A stretch of 64,000 nt of DNA from Dictyophora rubrovolvata (GCA_029959195.1 CP114120.1:744001-808000), one strand, 5' to 3'. Shown: positions 1-12,854, counted from the stretch's first letter. Notes: a model not told the origin generated them from the sequence alone. A program made the numbers and translations.

Positions 1-632
1 GGTAGATGGTCAGTCGACGTCGTATGATGATGAAGAGATGCCTACCTGTATGTATAAACTCTTAACGTTTATCGATTCTCGCTTCTGGATTTACGCATGT
101 CGAACGCAGACACCTCGATTGAAGCACCCCCATCTGTTTTGCCTCAAAAGCGTTATTGTGATATAACTGGTTTGGAAGCAAGTGTTATTATTTGCCAAGA
201 TGCTAGCTACATATCTAATTTGTAACAAGGCTCCATATACCGACCCAGCTTCAAAACTGCGTTATCATGACAAGAGCGTATATGAACTCATCAAAACACT
301 CGTGGGTTTTTCTTCTCTTCTAAAGAACAACAAGTGGATCTTATAATCATGTGTAGAGTCCTGATACTCAGAAATCTTATCTTGCACTTAGGGGTGTGAA
401 TCCTATTGTAAAATGAACGAATGCTGTATAGAATAATAGAATTCACACGCCCCCCTTTCTCGGCTATTATTTATGTTGACCTTCTGCTTTTGCTTGTTAC
501 TAGCTTATGTGATGATTTAGTTTTGTTTACCAAGATGCAGTACGTGGATTAAAAAAAGCTTTTCATTAGTTCAATTCACGCAATTGATATATAACCAATT
601 CAAACGGCCAACAACAGCAAACCAAGGAGAAA
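1..632. other. intergenic, no gene seen
   Basis: No open frame with coding character and no RNA gene was recognised. The stretch is AT-rich and lies downstream of the calmodulin-like gene, so its right-hand end probably includes that gene's 3' untranslated region. Confidence 0.5.
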
Positions 633-673
633 TCATCCATACACTCCATTTCCTTCTTTCATTTCTTCATCAT

Positions 674-1582
674 CTACCGAAGCTACAATCAGAAAGTGTC
701 ACAACGATTAAAGGATTGGAGACACTTACGGTTATAAATTCTACACAAAGCCCCTGTCAGATATGCAAGAAATGAACATATGTGTACGTAACATCGCATA
801 CCGTGAAAGTCGATCTGTCCATCGCCGTCCGTATCTGCCTCTTGTATCATCATTCTAATTTCTGCATCGGATAGCTTCTCCCCTGCAGCAAGATGGATTA
901 GTGAAAATGGATCCAAAACGGTTGAGATGATGACGAAATCCTGAATCCGGAATTGCATACCGAGTTTGAGCATGACATTTCTCAATTCAGTTGCACTGAT
1001 AGTCCCATTTCCGTCTTGATCAAAAGCCTTGAAAGCTTGTCTCAACTCTTCGTCTACGTCGGTATCCTTGGTTTGTCTATTATATACCTCGCATGAGAAA
1101 CATGAATTGCTCGTTGAGATGAACTGCTTTCGACTAGCCTAGCCATCATGACCAGAAATTCCATAAATTCAATCTGTCCGTTTCGATCTTTGTCGACTTC
1201 GCTTATCATGTCTTCGAGTTCTTCTTGAGAAGGGTTTAATCCCAAATTTCTCATCATAAGCCCGAGCTCTTGGATAGATATGGTACCGTTCCCATCTAGG
1301 CATGCGAGTTCAACGATGTATACCTAACCGCCACACCATAGTAGATTTACCCTTGTCGAATAGAGCAAATGTTTCTCTATATTCTGAATGGTATTGTGAA
1401 CGTCACGAGAAGGCAAATTCCGTGTTTTTAAATCTTACCTGCGACTTGTTCTTTGTTTTATGTCAAGTGACGTATTGTTAGATGTAACGTAAAAACTACT
1501 GTACCTTGGGTCTGAATGACGAGGAGATAAGCAACCGTAATCGTCAGGAATCATGTGAACATACCAAACCAAGATTATCCAT
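674..1582 (-). CDS. calmodulin-like EF-hand protein (tandem calmodulin paralogue)
   Basis: Calcium-sensor protein of about 148 residues, expected to be cytosolic and to bind target peptides in a Ca2+-dependent way. Joining exons by splice signals gives MDNLGL, then [17 protein letters not shown], and four complete EF-hand loops: [36 protein letters not shown] and [12 protein letters not shown]. Each starts with Asp and ends with the Glu that completes Ca2+ coordination. The linker is [15 protein letters not shown] and the protein ends EFITLR, where calmodulin has EFVKMMLAK. Exon 2 is 7 nt (1505-1511) and exon 3 is 12 nt (1439-1450), as in the neighbouring calmodulin. The intron at 1077-1138 has a GC donor. 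The start at 1580-1582 is the only Met giving a calmodulin-like N-terminus. The stop at 674-676 follows a short last exon. It lies about 385 bp downstream of calmodulin on the same strand, so a tandem duplication is likely. The diverged C-terminus suggests a different target range (inference). Confidence 0.85.
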
Positions 1583-1966
1583 CGCGAAATTAAAATTCTT
1601 GTAGTAGTAGCAGAAGAAGAAGAAGATTACTTGCAGGTCGTTGGTTAAAGTGGCGTTGTTATCGTGACACACACTGATCTCTTTTTAGGAGCATTGTCTT
1701 TGTTTTACTTTCAGTGCAGGCCGTAGCGGCACGATCGATAGACCGGGTATCGCCGAACATCTCGCGAATTCGGAACATTGTCTTTTTGTGAATGTTGGCA
1801 CTGGATCTTGTCCCTGAAACTACAAAGAAGAATACACTTTAAGTTTATTGGAGTTACTTGTCACATATAAATTGGTAAATAGTATGTATCGACACGCCAT
1901 TAACATGGGAATAATCCGGACATTACCACTCTCTAGCAAGATTCGGTTTCTCAGGAGCGAAACAAC

Positions 1967-2837
<871 letters not shown>

Positions 2838-3863
2838 TATGAGAATATGCTAGTCAAGACGAAACAGAGTGAAGGATAGGCAAGACAAAGAATGTGCTCG
2901 TATCGTCGGGTTGAATTGGTTGTTGGTTGATAAGAGTGGTAAGTTTGATGATATTTACTTTCGGACATCGCCGTGGATCAATCATTAGGTAAGCGACATT
3001 GAGCATGAACATGGTACCAAGAGTAAACGAAAAGAAACCAATTCATTATAATAACATGGCAAGAAATGCACTGCTTGTATTTTGAACGGATTCGGGAAGT
3101 CAAATGAAAATAAAAACGCAATTATCACATGTTACATGACCAATTGGATTCAGATGTGGCCTTCTAAAGATAGAGAGAGATCTGGAGGTTTTCAGCCACG
3201 CATTGACGGGTTTAAGGTTGGCACGTTTTCTTGTGGAAAGTGCCTTGTTGGTTGAGATTTGCCTTGTAAAGGGCTCCATCCGAAGATTAGTGACTTGGGA
3301 TGTTCAGGCATCTGAAAACTTGCTTCGGTGGAGAACCAATTGGCAGCCGGAAAGCAAAATTCGGGAATTCCAGACAGATAAATATGGTATTTGGCACGCG
3401 CACTTACATAGTCCTGCTTGTGTGTGGACAACACTAGGGTCGATTCAGTGACAAGTGACACGAACAGCTGTGACAGGCACGTGACTTTACTCTATTGTTC
3501 GACGAGCCTCGAGGCCCACCCAAACAAAGCATGGTTGTCTGAATGCAACAAAAGAAGAAATAATCTTCAATTTATCTTTCAAAGTACAAAGCTTGCTCTT
3601 GAACCACCTCTTTATATTCGGCCACTTCTTTAACTATAAATATTTCTTCAGTAATATCTCTGCGGGCACAGTTCCACCTCGTGTTTTTAGATTCCCGGAA
3701 AGTGTGTGGTTTTCCCTGATCGTATATCCACGTCACAGTCCGGGATTCCTTTGTGAAATACTTGTTTATATTTATCATAAAATTGGTAAGCCCTATCTTC
3801 ACCCTATACCCTTCGCCACGAATCTGCCTTTCACCATCCTGCGCTCTACCTATAGACTTTCTC
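2838..3863. promoter_or_regulatory. divergent intergenic region (calmodulin / coiled-coil gene)
   Basis: About 1 kb between two genes transcribed away from each other, so it should hold both promoters. The short open frames here on both strands (for example 3203-3451 and 3593-3874) have no coding character. A TATA-like ATAAATATT is seen near 3636-3645 on the plus strand, about 220 bp before the coiled-coil gene start. No other motif is claimed. Confidence 0.4.
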
Positions 3864-6800
3864 ATGAATGGTGAGCAAGAAACTCCCTACACTGACAAAG
3901 AGTACGTTTAATTTCGCTGTGTTGTTCTCAATATAAAGCTCTAATGATGCTATAATTATAGTTCTGTTTTACGCAGGATCCTTGAGGAGTCGCCATTGTC
4001 TAACTCGACTTTCTCCGTTTCTACAGATATTGCCGACGATGACAGTCATAAGCACAACAGACTGAGGGCCACCAAAACGCACAAACGACGATCGCGCAAA
4101 GACAAAGAAAAAGACCTCAAAGCATACGGTGTACGTGATGTGGCTCGATTGCTTCAAGAAGAGCGTGAGGCATTGAAGTTGAGGACACTTTTGGAGCAAA
4201 CTGCCGAAAGGCTGCAAAGCGAAAGCAAGAGAGCTGGCGATGCCGAAATACGGGCGCGAGAAGCTGAATCTCGCATGCTTGAAGTGCTCCATGCAACCCG
4301 CGATACCCAACGCGATGTCCTTCGCGATCGCGAGGTGCTGAGAGCTTACCAAGCTCAAGTCGAAGCCGCCAAGAATGAAATTTTGAAGGCCCAGAAGGAA
4401 CTGGATTCTTTAGCCGAAGAAAAATACAAGGCCGAGCAAGAGGCTGCAAAGGAGAGGTCTAAATATCGTCAACTCCAGAAAGAAGTCGAGGTCAAGCAGG
4501 CTTTGGAACGTGGTCGGTTGGAAGGATTCGTTGATGGTCGGACAGAAGGCTGGAATTTAGGGAAAGAATATGCTCGAGGGCGCGGACGAACCTGGAGGGA
4601 TGCTGAATATTACAGTGAGGGTGAAGAAGACTCGGCCTCGATCATTACCTCGGGTAGCACCGGTCCACCACCATTAACAGGACCCCCCTTTGAACCATTT
4701 CGATCCAACGGTCAAGCACCAGCAGCATCTCATCCCTCACAAGCGTCAGTTACTATGCCAGTTCCGGATATACGATCAGACGCTCCTCCTGCCACAAGAA
4801 ATTTACCGCGCAGCATGACACCCCACAGTCACAGGCGCGTAGCGAACGCAATGCAAAGTCCTAAATCGCGAGCAAGCGGCAAGTCTCATCGGAGGAGTTC
4901 TCTTAGCGTTTCGATGCCGGTTCCTCAACCAGCACCTGGTCCTGGTCCTTCTGGTCTTCGCCAAAACACACTTAGTACCGAAGATGATTCTCAGTCCGTG
5001 AAATCTCCTCGAGTGTTTTCAACTAAGACTCCTCTTCGGCCTTCTTCGAGGCATTCTTCGGCACGCGATCCTTCGACAAGGCCAGATGTTGTTCCTCCAA
5101 GAGCAAGAACTCCTTTAAACGGCGGGCCTGCTCTTATACCCTCTTCTCCTGCAGCTTCGCAGTCAAACCAACCTTTCCAGCCGCACATGCAGCCTTCTCA
5201 GTCTTCCGATTTTACCCAACCTGCTCGACAGCAAACTCCAACTTTTGGAATGCCCCCATCTCAAGACCTTCCGCCCATCCGACCAATCCCTTCACCACGT
5301 CCTCGAACACCATCTCATTCTCCAATAGCTCCTCTTCCATCGGGTTTCATTCCTGTTCTGGACGAAAATGGACGTATCTCGTTACCACCTCCGCATGAAG
5401 TTGACCCATATCCGCCTAGCCCGACTGCACCACCTCAAGAGAATTTGCCAGTGGATCAGCATAGTCACCGGTCTCCTTTCCAGCCACCTGTCAATATGAA
5501 CGCCCATTTCAACGGCACTTCGCCAGTTACGATTGAGCCGGACATTCAGACTCAGCAACCTCTCGAACCACCTGGTTTCCCTAGTCCAAATCTAGCCCAA
5601 CCTCCTCCTGCTCAGGATTTCACTATACCTGTACCCAGGTCGCCCTGGCACCAGGCTCAATCTTTTGCCGCACCCGGAGGCCCAGAGCTCGGTTTTCCAA
5701 GCTCGCCAGTCGGAAGATCATCGCCTCGAGCAGAAAGAAGATCTCCCCGGACTCCCGTAATGAGCACGTCGGTTCGAAATTCCCCCATGCAAACTCTAAA
5801 TGACCAGTTTAATAATATCGATCTTGCTGCCGATCTTTTTGAGCCCGATGAAAATGGACAAATTCCTGGAACTGAAGGATATACCACTTCACGAGGAGCA
5901 GGTTTTAGACCGTTGAGTGCGATACCCGAAGGCGGGAGTACGACGGCGGAGAGTCCGAAATATGCGTCACGAAATGCCAGCGCGGCATCTTTCAGAGTAC
6001 AAGTGCCTAAATCTTCTCAGTATCCTCTCGCCGGCGGAAGTTCGTTATACAATAAACCCCAGCCTCCTATTCCGTCTAAATCTCCGGTGATGATGGGCCA
6101 TTCTCCTTATAATACTTTGCCTAATGGTGTGGGCTTGCCTGGGAACCATGCGATTTATGATGATCCCAGAGAGTATGAGGATCTGGTGGATCTACCTAAT
6201 GTATCTCCGTCACGTCGAGATTTAGCCGATTATTTACGGCCTGCGCCCTCAGATGTAGATCAGCTGCGAGATGATGTGAGTCCTGTTAAAACATCCCGCA
6301 TAAGAGCTTTGTTTCGTCGTAAAACATAATATTAATTTGCCTTTTTTCCCTCTTTTTTTCCATGATTCGTGTTTTGTTATGAAGGTTTCAATTCGAACGT
6401 CAACAAGCAAAGCGAGTGGGCGAGATCGCATAAACAGTCGAAGATTACCAAGTCGTGACGTTGAGTATCTTGAAAAACACGCGGAAGTGTATGTTAACTT
6501 TGGTTCTGGTCGACCTTATCCATTTTACAACTCGTCCGGTTCTTCGCGAGAATCGCCAACAACTCCCCGAGCTTCTCGTACACCCGCTCCACGGAGAACA
6601 CCATCACCTATTCATATGCATGTTCCACAGGTGACACTCATGGAACCTGTATGTCAACTTTTTAGATAAAAGTTTAAATTATTATTTTTCTAACTGTGTT
6701 ATTCATATCGTATTTCTGTAATTCCTACAGTCCCCCCCGAAACCACCTCCACATTCGTACCGATCCGCATCTCGAGCATCATCCAGCCGACATTCCGATG

Positions 6801-8486
6801 TCAGTATCAGATCTGTAGAGAACGTGCCGTTCATCCCACCCTCGCCTGGTCAATACCCCGAACCGCCTCCTCAAGATTTCCGCATCGTCAAAAATCCCCC
6901 CGTTCCACCTGGATTTGTACCTATAAATACACAACACACTCCTTCTGGTGCGCCACAGTCGCGTATGCCCACTGTTGGACGCGTGCCTGCCACTTTACCT
7001 GATCGGACGCCCGTTATGGGGGGCAATAATAGTGGTAGCGCCTTCCCTCCTCCCACAAACGCCCCCAATTTTGGTTTCGGTTTCGGTGCGACTCCGCTGA
7101 GAACGGCGTTACCGTTTAGTGTGTCCTCGACCGTACGCAATCTCCCTGGTGCTGGTGCTGTCGGTGGAACGCAAAATGCACAATCTGTTCGCGCTACTCC
7201 TGCCCGTTTGCCCGTAAATATGAATCATAGTACGACAACGTCGGTCAGAAGGTTATCAGCTGCGCTTCCATCTCGAGGTACGGGAAGAACTATTCCTGCT
7301 GAACTACCACCATCAACGGGGGAAAGGATGAATTTTGGAGCAACGAATTCTAATAACCCGCCTGCTGGGTTTGTCCCACAGCCTTCTCCAGCAATGTCTA
7401 GTCGACCGATGGGTGCTGGGTTTGTTCCGCAGCCTTCTCCAGCAATGTCTGGTCAACCGATGGCAGCTGGGTTTGTTCCACAGCCTTCTCCAGCAATGTC
7501 CGGTTACCCGATGGGTAGTATGCCAGGTGCGACGCCCTATACTGGACAGGGGACGTTTATGGGTAGAACACCAGGCAACCCAAGTGGAGGTCTTCCCAAC
7601 GCTACTCCTGCCAATATTTCCAATGCCGCCAACTTTAATACGGGAAGTGCTAATAGAGAGCCTGTTCAGCACTCCACATCGAGAGAGCCCGCGCGACTGC
7701 CGGGTTCTCGTCGTGCTTCCATATCAGCAACGTCTGGGGTATTAGGAAAGACACCTGCTCGGTTACCCGCGTTTATGGGAGGAGAATCGTCGCAAAGACC
7801 TTCTCAACCTACTCCAGCGCAATCGTTCCAGGGGTTCCAGCAGTTTGATTTCGGAGTCGGTGGTGGTGGTGGTGGTGGTGGTGGCAGCCAGGCTCCTCCT
7901 AGTGGATTTGTACCAACCGAGCCAAATGCATTTAAACCAACTCCAGCTTCAGGTTTTAGAGTTATGAGCAGTGCTCGACCTGCGGCCCGTTTGCCGAATC
8001 AAAGTAGTACGATTAACACACCCACTCGACTACCTCTTCCGCCGTCTAATGCGAACACACCTTGGACAACGGGAGTGCCGTTAACGAATTCACGACCTCC
8101 CGCGAAGTTACCTACACCGAGTATGAACGCGCAACAGTCATTTATTCCTCCGAATCCAACAGTACGCTGAAATAACTTGTCGTTTTGTTATTATAACCTT
8201 GCGTACATGCTTAATCTCATTATCTTATTATGTACAGATTCAAGCGGTACCTACGCCTGGAAGAATGGGCTTTAATTTGCCTGGTGGCACGTCGGGTTCA
8301 CCTATGATGTCTTCCTCGCCTTATCAGGGAGTTGATAATTTCATGTTCCAATCTGTTCCCTCTCGCCCTGCCTCACGCGCAGGCTCGAACAGATCGGCTA
8401 GACCAAAGGATTATTTGATACCTCCAGGAGGACAAGTAACGGATTTTGTACGCGCGACCATAGAGAGCGCTTCAGATGATGACTGA
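3864..8486 (+). CDS. large coiled-coil, proline-rich hypothetical protein
   Basis: Predicted protein of 1,426 residues from five exons (3864-3901, 3977-6275, 6385-6648, 6731-8161, 8238-8486), whose total length is a multiple of three. The first exon starts MNGEQETPYTDKE. Roughly residues 45-190 are a charged helical segment (LLQEEREALKLRTLLEQTAE onward) likely to form a coiled coil, followed by a conserved-looking block with FVDGRTEGWNLGKEYARGRG. The remainder is low-complexity Pro/Ser/Thr-rich sequence, with a 17-residue tandem repeat and a glycine run near its end. It finishes ATIESASDDD. The 6276-6384 intron (GTGAGT donor) joins two halves. If it is retained, the first half ends at 6329 as a 789-residue protein. 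I recognise the protein only as a type common in mushroom genomes and assign no function. The disordered composition suggests a scaffold (inference). Confidence 0.7.
7364..7516 (+). repeat. 51-bp tandem repeat x3 (17-aa AGFVPQPSPAMS unit)
   Basis: Three in-frame 51-bp units begin at 7364, 7415 and 7466. Each encodes AGFVPQPSPAMS followed by a variable SRPMG, GQPMA or GYPMG. Lone VPPGFVP and PSGFVP relatives occur elsewhere in the same protein. The unit length keeps the frame, so copy number can vary without breaking the gene. Confidence 0.9.
7859..7882 (+). repeat. (GGT)8 microsatellite coding for polyglycine
   Basis: Eight GGT triplets followed by GGC encode a run of glycines in the proline-rich protein. 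As a trinucleotide run it can change length while staying in frame. Confidence 0.9.
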
Positions 8487-8882
8487 GATTGACGAGCCGA
8501 CTTGGTATTATTTTTTTCGATTTTATGTTGTTTACATATTTAGTCATGGCGATAAAAAAATTATTTACAGTAATTATCTGATTCTATTTAGTCAACCAGT
8601 ATCGAGTCTAAAAACACAAATTACTGCTAATTTTTTTCCATGAGGCAACAAATTATAGTAAGCTATGTATGTATGAGGTTATTTGCTCACTTTTCCGCAG
8701 TGACAGTGATTCAGTTGGTTGGACCAAATCCCTCTCGTAATGTTTTCGGATTGAACATAATTCAACAAACCACAAATAAACTTATATACATATCTAGGAA
8801 CGAAACGCGCCCATTTTTTCCCATTAACAACACACTTATCACTCCAACTAAGATCAATGATAATATGTAGTTTTTTACACAT
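8487..8882. other. convergent intergenic region, no gene seen
   Basis: Nearly 400 bp of AT-rich sequence between two converging genes, expected to hold both 3' untranslated regions. AATAAA-like and T-rich stretches are present, but no specific polyadenylation site is assigned. Confidence 0.4.
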
Positions 8883-10481
8883 TCAAAAAATAATTAGACC
8901 AGAAAAGTTCATTGGCTTTGACCAACTCTCTTGCAGCATCTCGTTGCTTTGCCCATCTGTTTCATCAGCCAGCAGCTTGGCTGCTTCTATCCCGGCAACA
9001 GGCAAGCGCGTTGACTCTCTGGTGAAAGGGTGAAGAAGATGAGAAGGTAAGATGCCTGCTTGTTTCAAGACGCCTGCTTGATCCCACCAGATGTGTTCAT
9101 GACACAAACGATCACCTCGCACGCTGACCATACTTATCATAGGTATAAACAACTTTTTTCCTGTGGGAGCTACACCAGGGAGTAACCAATCAACGAACCT
9201 GTCATGTGTCAGGGAGAAGATGAATTCATCTAAACCAAAGAAAGGTAGAGGCAAAAGTTTGACAGCCTATTATACTTATCGTACGATGCGAGTGCTTCTT
9301 GTGACTAACCTATAACTCTGTCAGCGCCGATAGTCCGAGAGACAGGTTCTATGGCTGTATCGGGTGGATTTCTTGGGTAGATTATAACAAAACGACAGGG
9401 AAGGTTACTTTGTCGAGCGAAGAAATGGGCAAATGCACTGCTTACGAAAAAATGAAATGATCACGGTAAAACGCGGTTAGATTATCTCGTCCAATGCCTC
9501 CGGTCATCTGCGAAAACGTCAAGGGGAAAATCAGTCTGAAGATGGATTGGAACGATTCCCGACTAGAAGCTCACGGTTGGGACGTGATTTACATATGGTT
9601 CAGCCTATGACATCGATTTTGATAAGTATTATATAGGAAAAGATTGAATTCGAATATTTTTTTCTTTAACGTACCACCATGGTTCCCATTGTCTTAGCAA
9701 GGCTGCGATCTTCAAACTCATAACGTGAGTGTTCATCCCAGACAGCCTCAATGTCAAAGTATGGACCACCGATGTGTTTTTTCAGGAAGACAAGGCTTCG
9801 GGAATGGGAAACTCCAGCTGATCCAGCGTGGTATTCTTCATGCTGTGGAAGAACGAAAAACCGGCCGCCGGTAGGATAAACGTGACAGGAGTGGTTTTGA
9901 TTACGGTCGGTTGGTGCCAAAGCTTTATTTGGTATATGACTTAGAGAAGGCACAGAGCTTGCTGCGCTGCAGGCTGCCCCATATGACACCAAGCACGTTA
10001 TATGCTGCTGTCTCGCGACAGCTTCTAATATAGCAGGTAATATATCACTGTCGTACACTAGGAGCCCGGGGCGTAAGGCAGGTCAGTTATTAATTTAGAA
10101 CTAACTATTGGCATTACCGATAACTCCAAATTTATCTTTGATATCAACCGAGTCTAAGTCAATGAGAGCTGTTATAGCTAGCTGAAAAAGATCCTGCATG
10201 TTTAGATCCTGTTTTCCACGTATGCCTACGACTGCAAAACCTTCTTCTGCCCATTTTTGAATAGGCTCGGGATTCAAACGCGTTATGGACGACGCATGAT
10301 GATGATGATGGCCGCTTGTGCATTCGAAATCCGGAAGAAATGTAATTAAACCTGGTCCATGACCTCTTCGAGAGAGTGGAGGCTGCAAGATAATACCAGA
10401 CGCTAAGATTGTTTGGGGAGCTGAAGGGAGAGCAACTGGCTGCTCAGTTTCAGAGCTGGGATCGTACTTGGTGGGAGGCAT
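8883..10481 (-). CDS. dienelactone hydrolase-like protein with SnoaL/NTF2-like C-terminal domain
   Basis: Six exons give about 415 residues. The N-terminal half (GLITFLPDFE, PIQKWAEEGFAVVGI, YDSDILPAILEAVA) resembles the alpha/beta-hydrolase fold of carboxymethylenebutenolidases. The next block (HIGGPYFDIEAVWDEH and RSLAKTMGTMVAEPYVNHVP) continues into MTGGIGRDNLTAFYRDHFIF and RTIGADRVIDEFIFSLTHD. That last part, with FVDWLLPG and GDRLCHEHIWWDQAGVL, looks like a SnoaL/NTF2-like fold. Splice joins keep one frame throughout: 10481 start, phase-1 join to VYDSD, joins at V|A and S|N, then I|D. The stop is at 8883-8885. No catalytic Cys-His-Asp triad could be placed with confidence, so activity is unproven. 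The family assignment rests on remembered family patterns and the reaction is unknown. The start codon lies inside a tandem repeat that also supplies an out-of-frame upstream ATG at 10549. Confidence 0.7.
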
Positions 10482-10550
10482 GATAGAGGCTGAGATCGTA
10501 CTTGGTGGGAGACACGATAGAGGCTAGGATCGTGCTCCGTGGGAGGCATG
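10453..10550 (-). repeat. 34-bp tandem repeat across the hydrolase start codon
   Basis: Two full 34-bp units (10467-10500 and 10501-10534) are flanked by partial ones (10453-10466 and 10535-10550). On the minus strand each carries the sequence around MPPT. The innermost copy supplies the used ATG, the middle copy has lost its ATG, and the outermost copy has an ATG at 10549 that is out of frame with the gene. Confidence 0.85.
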
Positions 10551-10888
10551 TTGATGCACAAATGATACATCATGATGATCGGTTGAAGGGAGGGACGAAG
10601 GACGCGTGACACGTGGCGTCACGCGATATTTCTTCACGAGCCTTTGTAACTTGTTCATGGGTCCTGACCACAATGCTTCGGATAATCCATCTGGTTTCTT
10701 ACTTTGTTTGAGCTAAACCATCCTAGTTGTGTGTTTTGTTTTATTTACTGGAATAGAATGAGTTTGGCCTCTTTTTTTTAAAAAAAAATTCACATGCTTT
10801 TGTTTCGAAACTGACAACAGACCGAATTATCTCGGAATTGGATTCAAGTCGTAAAGCTTCTTTTTTAAAAACAGAATAACTTTCCGAA

Positions 10889-11134
10889 ATGTCTTTGAAC
10901 GATACTGGTGGCGGCCCCAAGGACCGGTTTTATTGGATGCAAGCTTTGGCACTAGCAAATGGACGCATGGGAAGTTCTATACAAAACGAAACGGGAAACC
11001 GACGAGATCGTCCTCGGTGAGTTTTTTTTAAAAATTCAAGGTGTTTTCATATGAATGTCTGGATTCTTGACATTAGACTTAATGTTGTCAGCTGCGAAAC
11101 GCCTGACATGCACAGGACTAGTCCGGCGGCCTAG
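10889..11134 (+). CDS. possible two-exon small protein, unidentified
   Basis: Exon 10889-11016 reads MSLNDTGGGPKDRFYWMQAL and onward to DRPR, ending at a good GTGAGT donor. A 75-nt intron with a TTGTCAG acceptor joins exon 11092-11134, which ends in TAG. The total is 56 residues in one frame. The clean donor and acceptor and the coding-like first exon are the only support. It could be the 5' remnant of a longer gene whose rest has decayed. Nothing in it was recognised. Confidence 0.25.
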
Positions 11135-12212
11135 GGTGACACACAATTATTTTTGTGGAAACGAATCTAGGATCTATGGGAATATACAGGAGACAACTCG
11201 CTCTAAACTCGCTTGTTCGATGTTTTTTTCACACATGTTTCGGTTCCTGGCGCGGTGATTCCATCCTTTACTCCATGATCGCCGAATCCGTCCAAAGAAC
11301 TTCTCTGCAGCTGTTCGGCAGATAACTATGCTCAGAAGCTCATTTGAAAATCCAAATGCATCTGTAAATTGGACAAAATGTCACTTTCGATGACACTTGG
11401 AGTTCCTTATTACTCGGCTGCTATTCCAATTCTGTTGACTCACTGTCATGAAACAAGCTCTTGTAAACGGTACACGAGTATGAATCAAATATCCATGTCT
11501 GATAACTCTTTTTCAGTTATGTCGTTCCATCAAAACGGGCAAACACATTATCCTTTGTTCCTGACGCCGAATCGTTGCTTTGAATATATTCGGCGACAAT
11601 GTCATGTCTGAAACTCAAAGACCTTATCTCTTTCTATCTATCAATTTCGTTGGCTGAGGGTCTGTTCCCGCACGGTCTGAGTATGCCAAGAAAGTCTCGA
11701 GTGGCGCAGGAGTGTGAATAAACTTACTAGGGGGGTATTATGGTATACCCGCGGAAGGTCTTTATCACCCCTGTAAGTTCGACGTCTCCCTCTAAACCAC
11801 GTGGGTGGGCATATGTTAACTCTTACGTTCCCATTCTCCCTGACTCATCATAAAATGGCGTTGATAGAGAACCAGCACGATCAGGATGTTTAATGATCTA
11901 AATGCAGTCTATTTATCCATCTGTCACCCAAGTTAGTTCCTGTGCATACGGACCAAATTCATTTGTCGTTACAATTCCTTTTACGAAACTGATTACGATG
12001 TCAAGATGTTTAGGGGGAGATGAAATACGCGACTCATCAACTGACAAGTTTTTAAACTAATGGGCATCTGCCTACTTTGCGTGGTAAGAATTTATTCAAT
12101 ATTATTAACGTTTGCCTTCCCATACGGTACATTCAAGGGGTAAATAAGGCGAGTGAGGAGAATTTGCATAATGGAAAAGAAAGTTTGATAAAAATTGGAA
12201 GTCGGAAAAAGT
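11135..12212. other. no convincing gene
   Basis: Scattered short open frames on both strands without splice-linked continuation. No repeat or RNA gene was recognised before the tRNA. Confidence 0.4.
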
Positions 12213-12299
12213 GTGCCCACCGCGAGTCGAACGCGGGGCTCTTCGGAACTTCCAAGTCGAAGCCACAACGAAGTGATTTAACCACTAATCGATGGGCAC
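12213..12299 (-). tRNA. tRNA-His(GTG) with 16-nt intron
   Basis: Read on the minus strand, the 7-bp acceptor stem GTGCCCA/TGGGCAC closes a cloverleaf with D arm GATTAGTGGTTAAATC and T arm CCGCG-TTCGACT-CGCGG. The anticodon stem is CTTCG/CGAAG with loop TTGTGGC, giving anticodon GTG (His). A 16-nt intron sits one base 3' of the anticodon, the standard position. The mature length is 71 nt. As usual for eukaryotic tRNA-His, the extra 5' G would be added after transcription. CCA is not encoded. Confidence 0.93.
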
Positions 12300-12405
12300 C
12301 TTATTTTTGGTTCTCCTATCTAGCCATTTTCATTAGTAAACAGCAAGGAAACAAATCGAAAGCATTGGCAACGTAAGTTTGAAGTTCAACAAAAAGGAGT
12401 AATAC

Positions 12406-12854
12406 CTAAGCCGAACGAGACGGTTGCTTCGACGCGACGATGACTCAAATAATTGATCTGCATCCTCTCGTTACATACTTCTCTAACATTGTCTGCCCAA
12501 GCCAACATATCAAAATTTGGGGTTTCAATCCAGTGAGCGTACGATTGGAAATCGAGAGAGGCCGTCAATTGACTCAATTCTTTTGAATACGAGATTATAC
12601 CATACAACGCCAATTGCGAATTCGACAGTCGGAAACGAGCGTTATATGCTGCAGGTTCCAAGTAATGTTTTGAATATAATGATGCCTCTTGTCTTTTCCC
12701 CTTTGTCCTTTGTCAAGAATGTGGGGCGGGTGCTTGATGGAATACCAATTGGCACATTGATTGGTGTCAACAATGAATGCGCTATTGAATTCGGTTTTTC
12801 GTTATCATCCAAAATGTCTGTGCTTTTTTTCCCGAAATTGAGATGCGAAGTGAT
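12406..12854 (-). CDS. unidentified coding exon, gene partial
   Basis: An open frame of about 150 residues follows an acceptor-like CGTCGTCAG and ends at a GTATTA donor-like site (exon end 12406). It includes LLTPINVPIGIPSSTRPTF, AAYNARFRLSNSQLALYG, SYAHWIETPNFDMLAWADNV and REVCNERMQINYLSHRR. The composition is clearly protein-like and not low-complexity. No start codon lies in frame within the exon. The tRNA lies only 107 bp beyond the donor, leaving little space for a following exon on that side. I do not recognise the family. It is either an internal exon of a poorly resolved gene or a remnant of one. Confidence 0.4.

Noticed and set aside
3203-3874. Overlapping open frames on both strands between calmodulin and the coiled-coil gene
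   Set aside because: No coding composition, no splice-linked exons, and they fall in a divergent promoter region.
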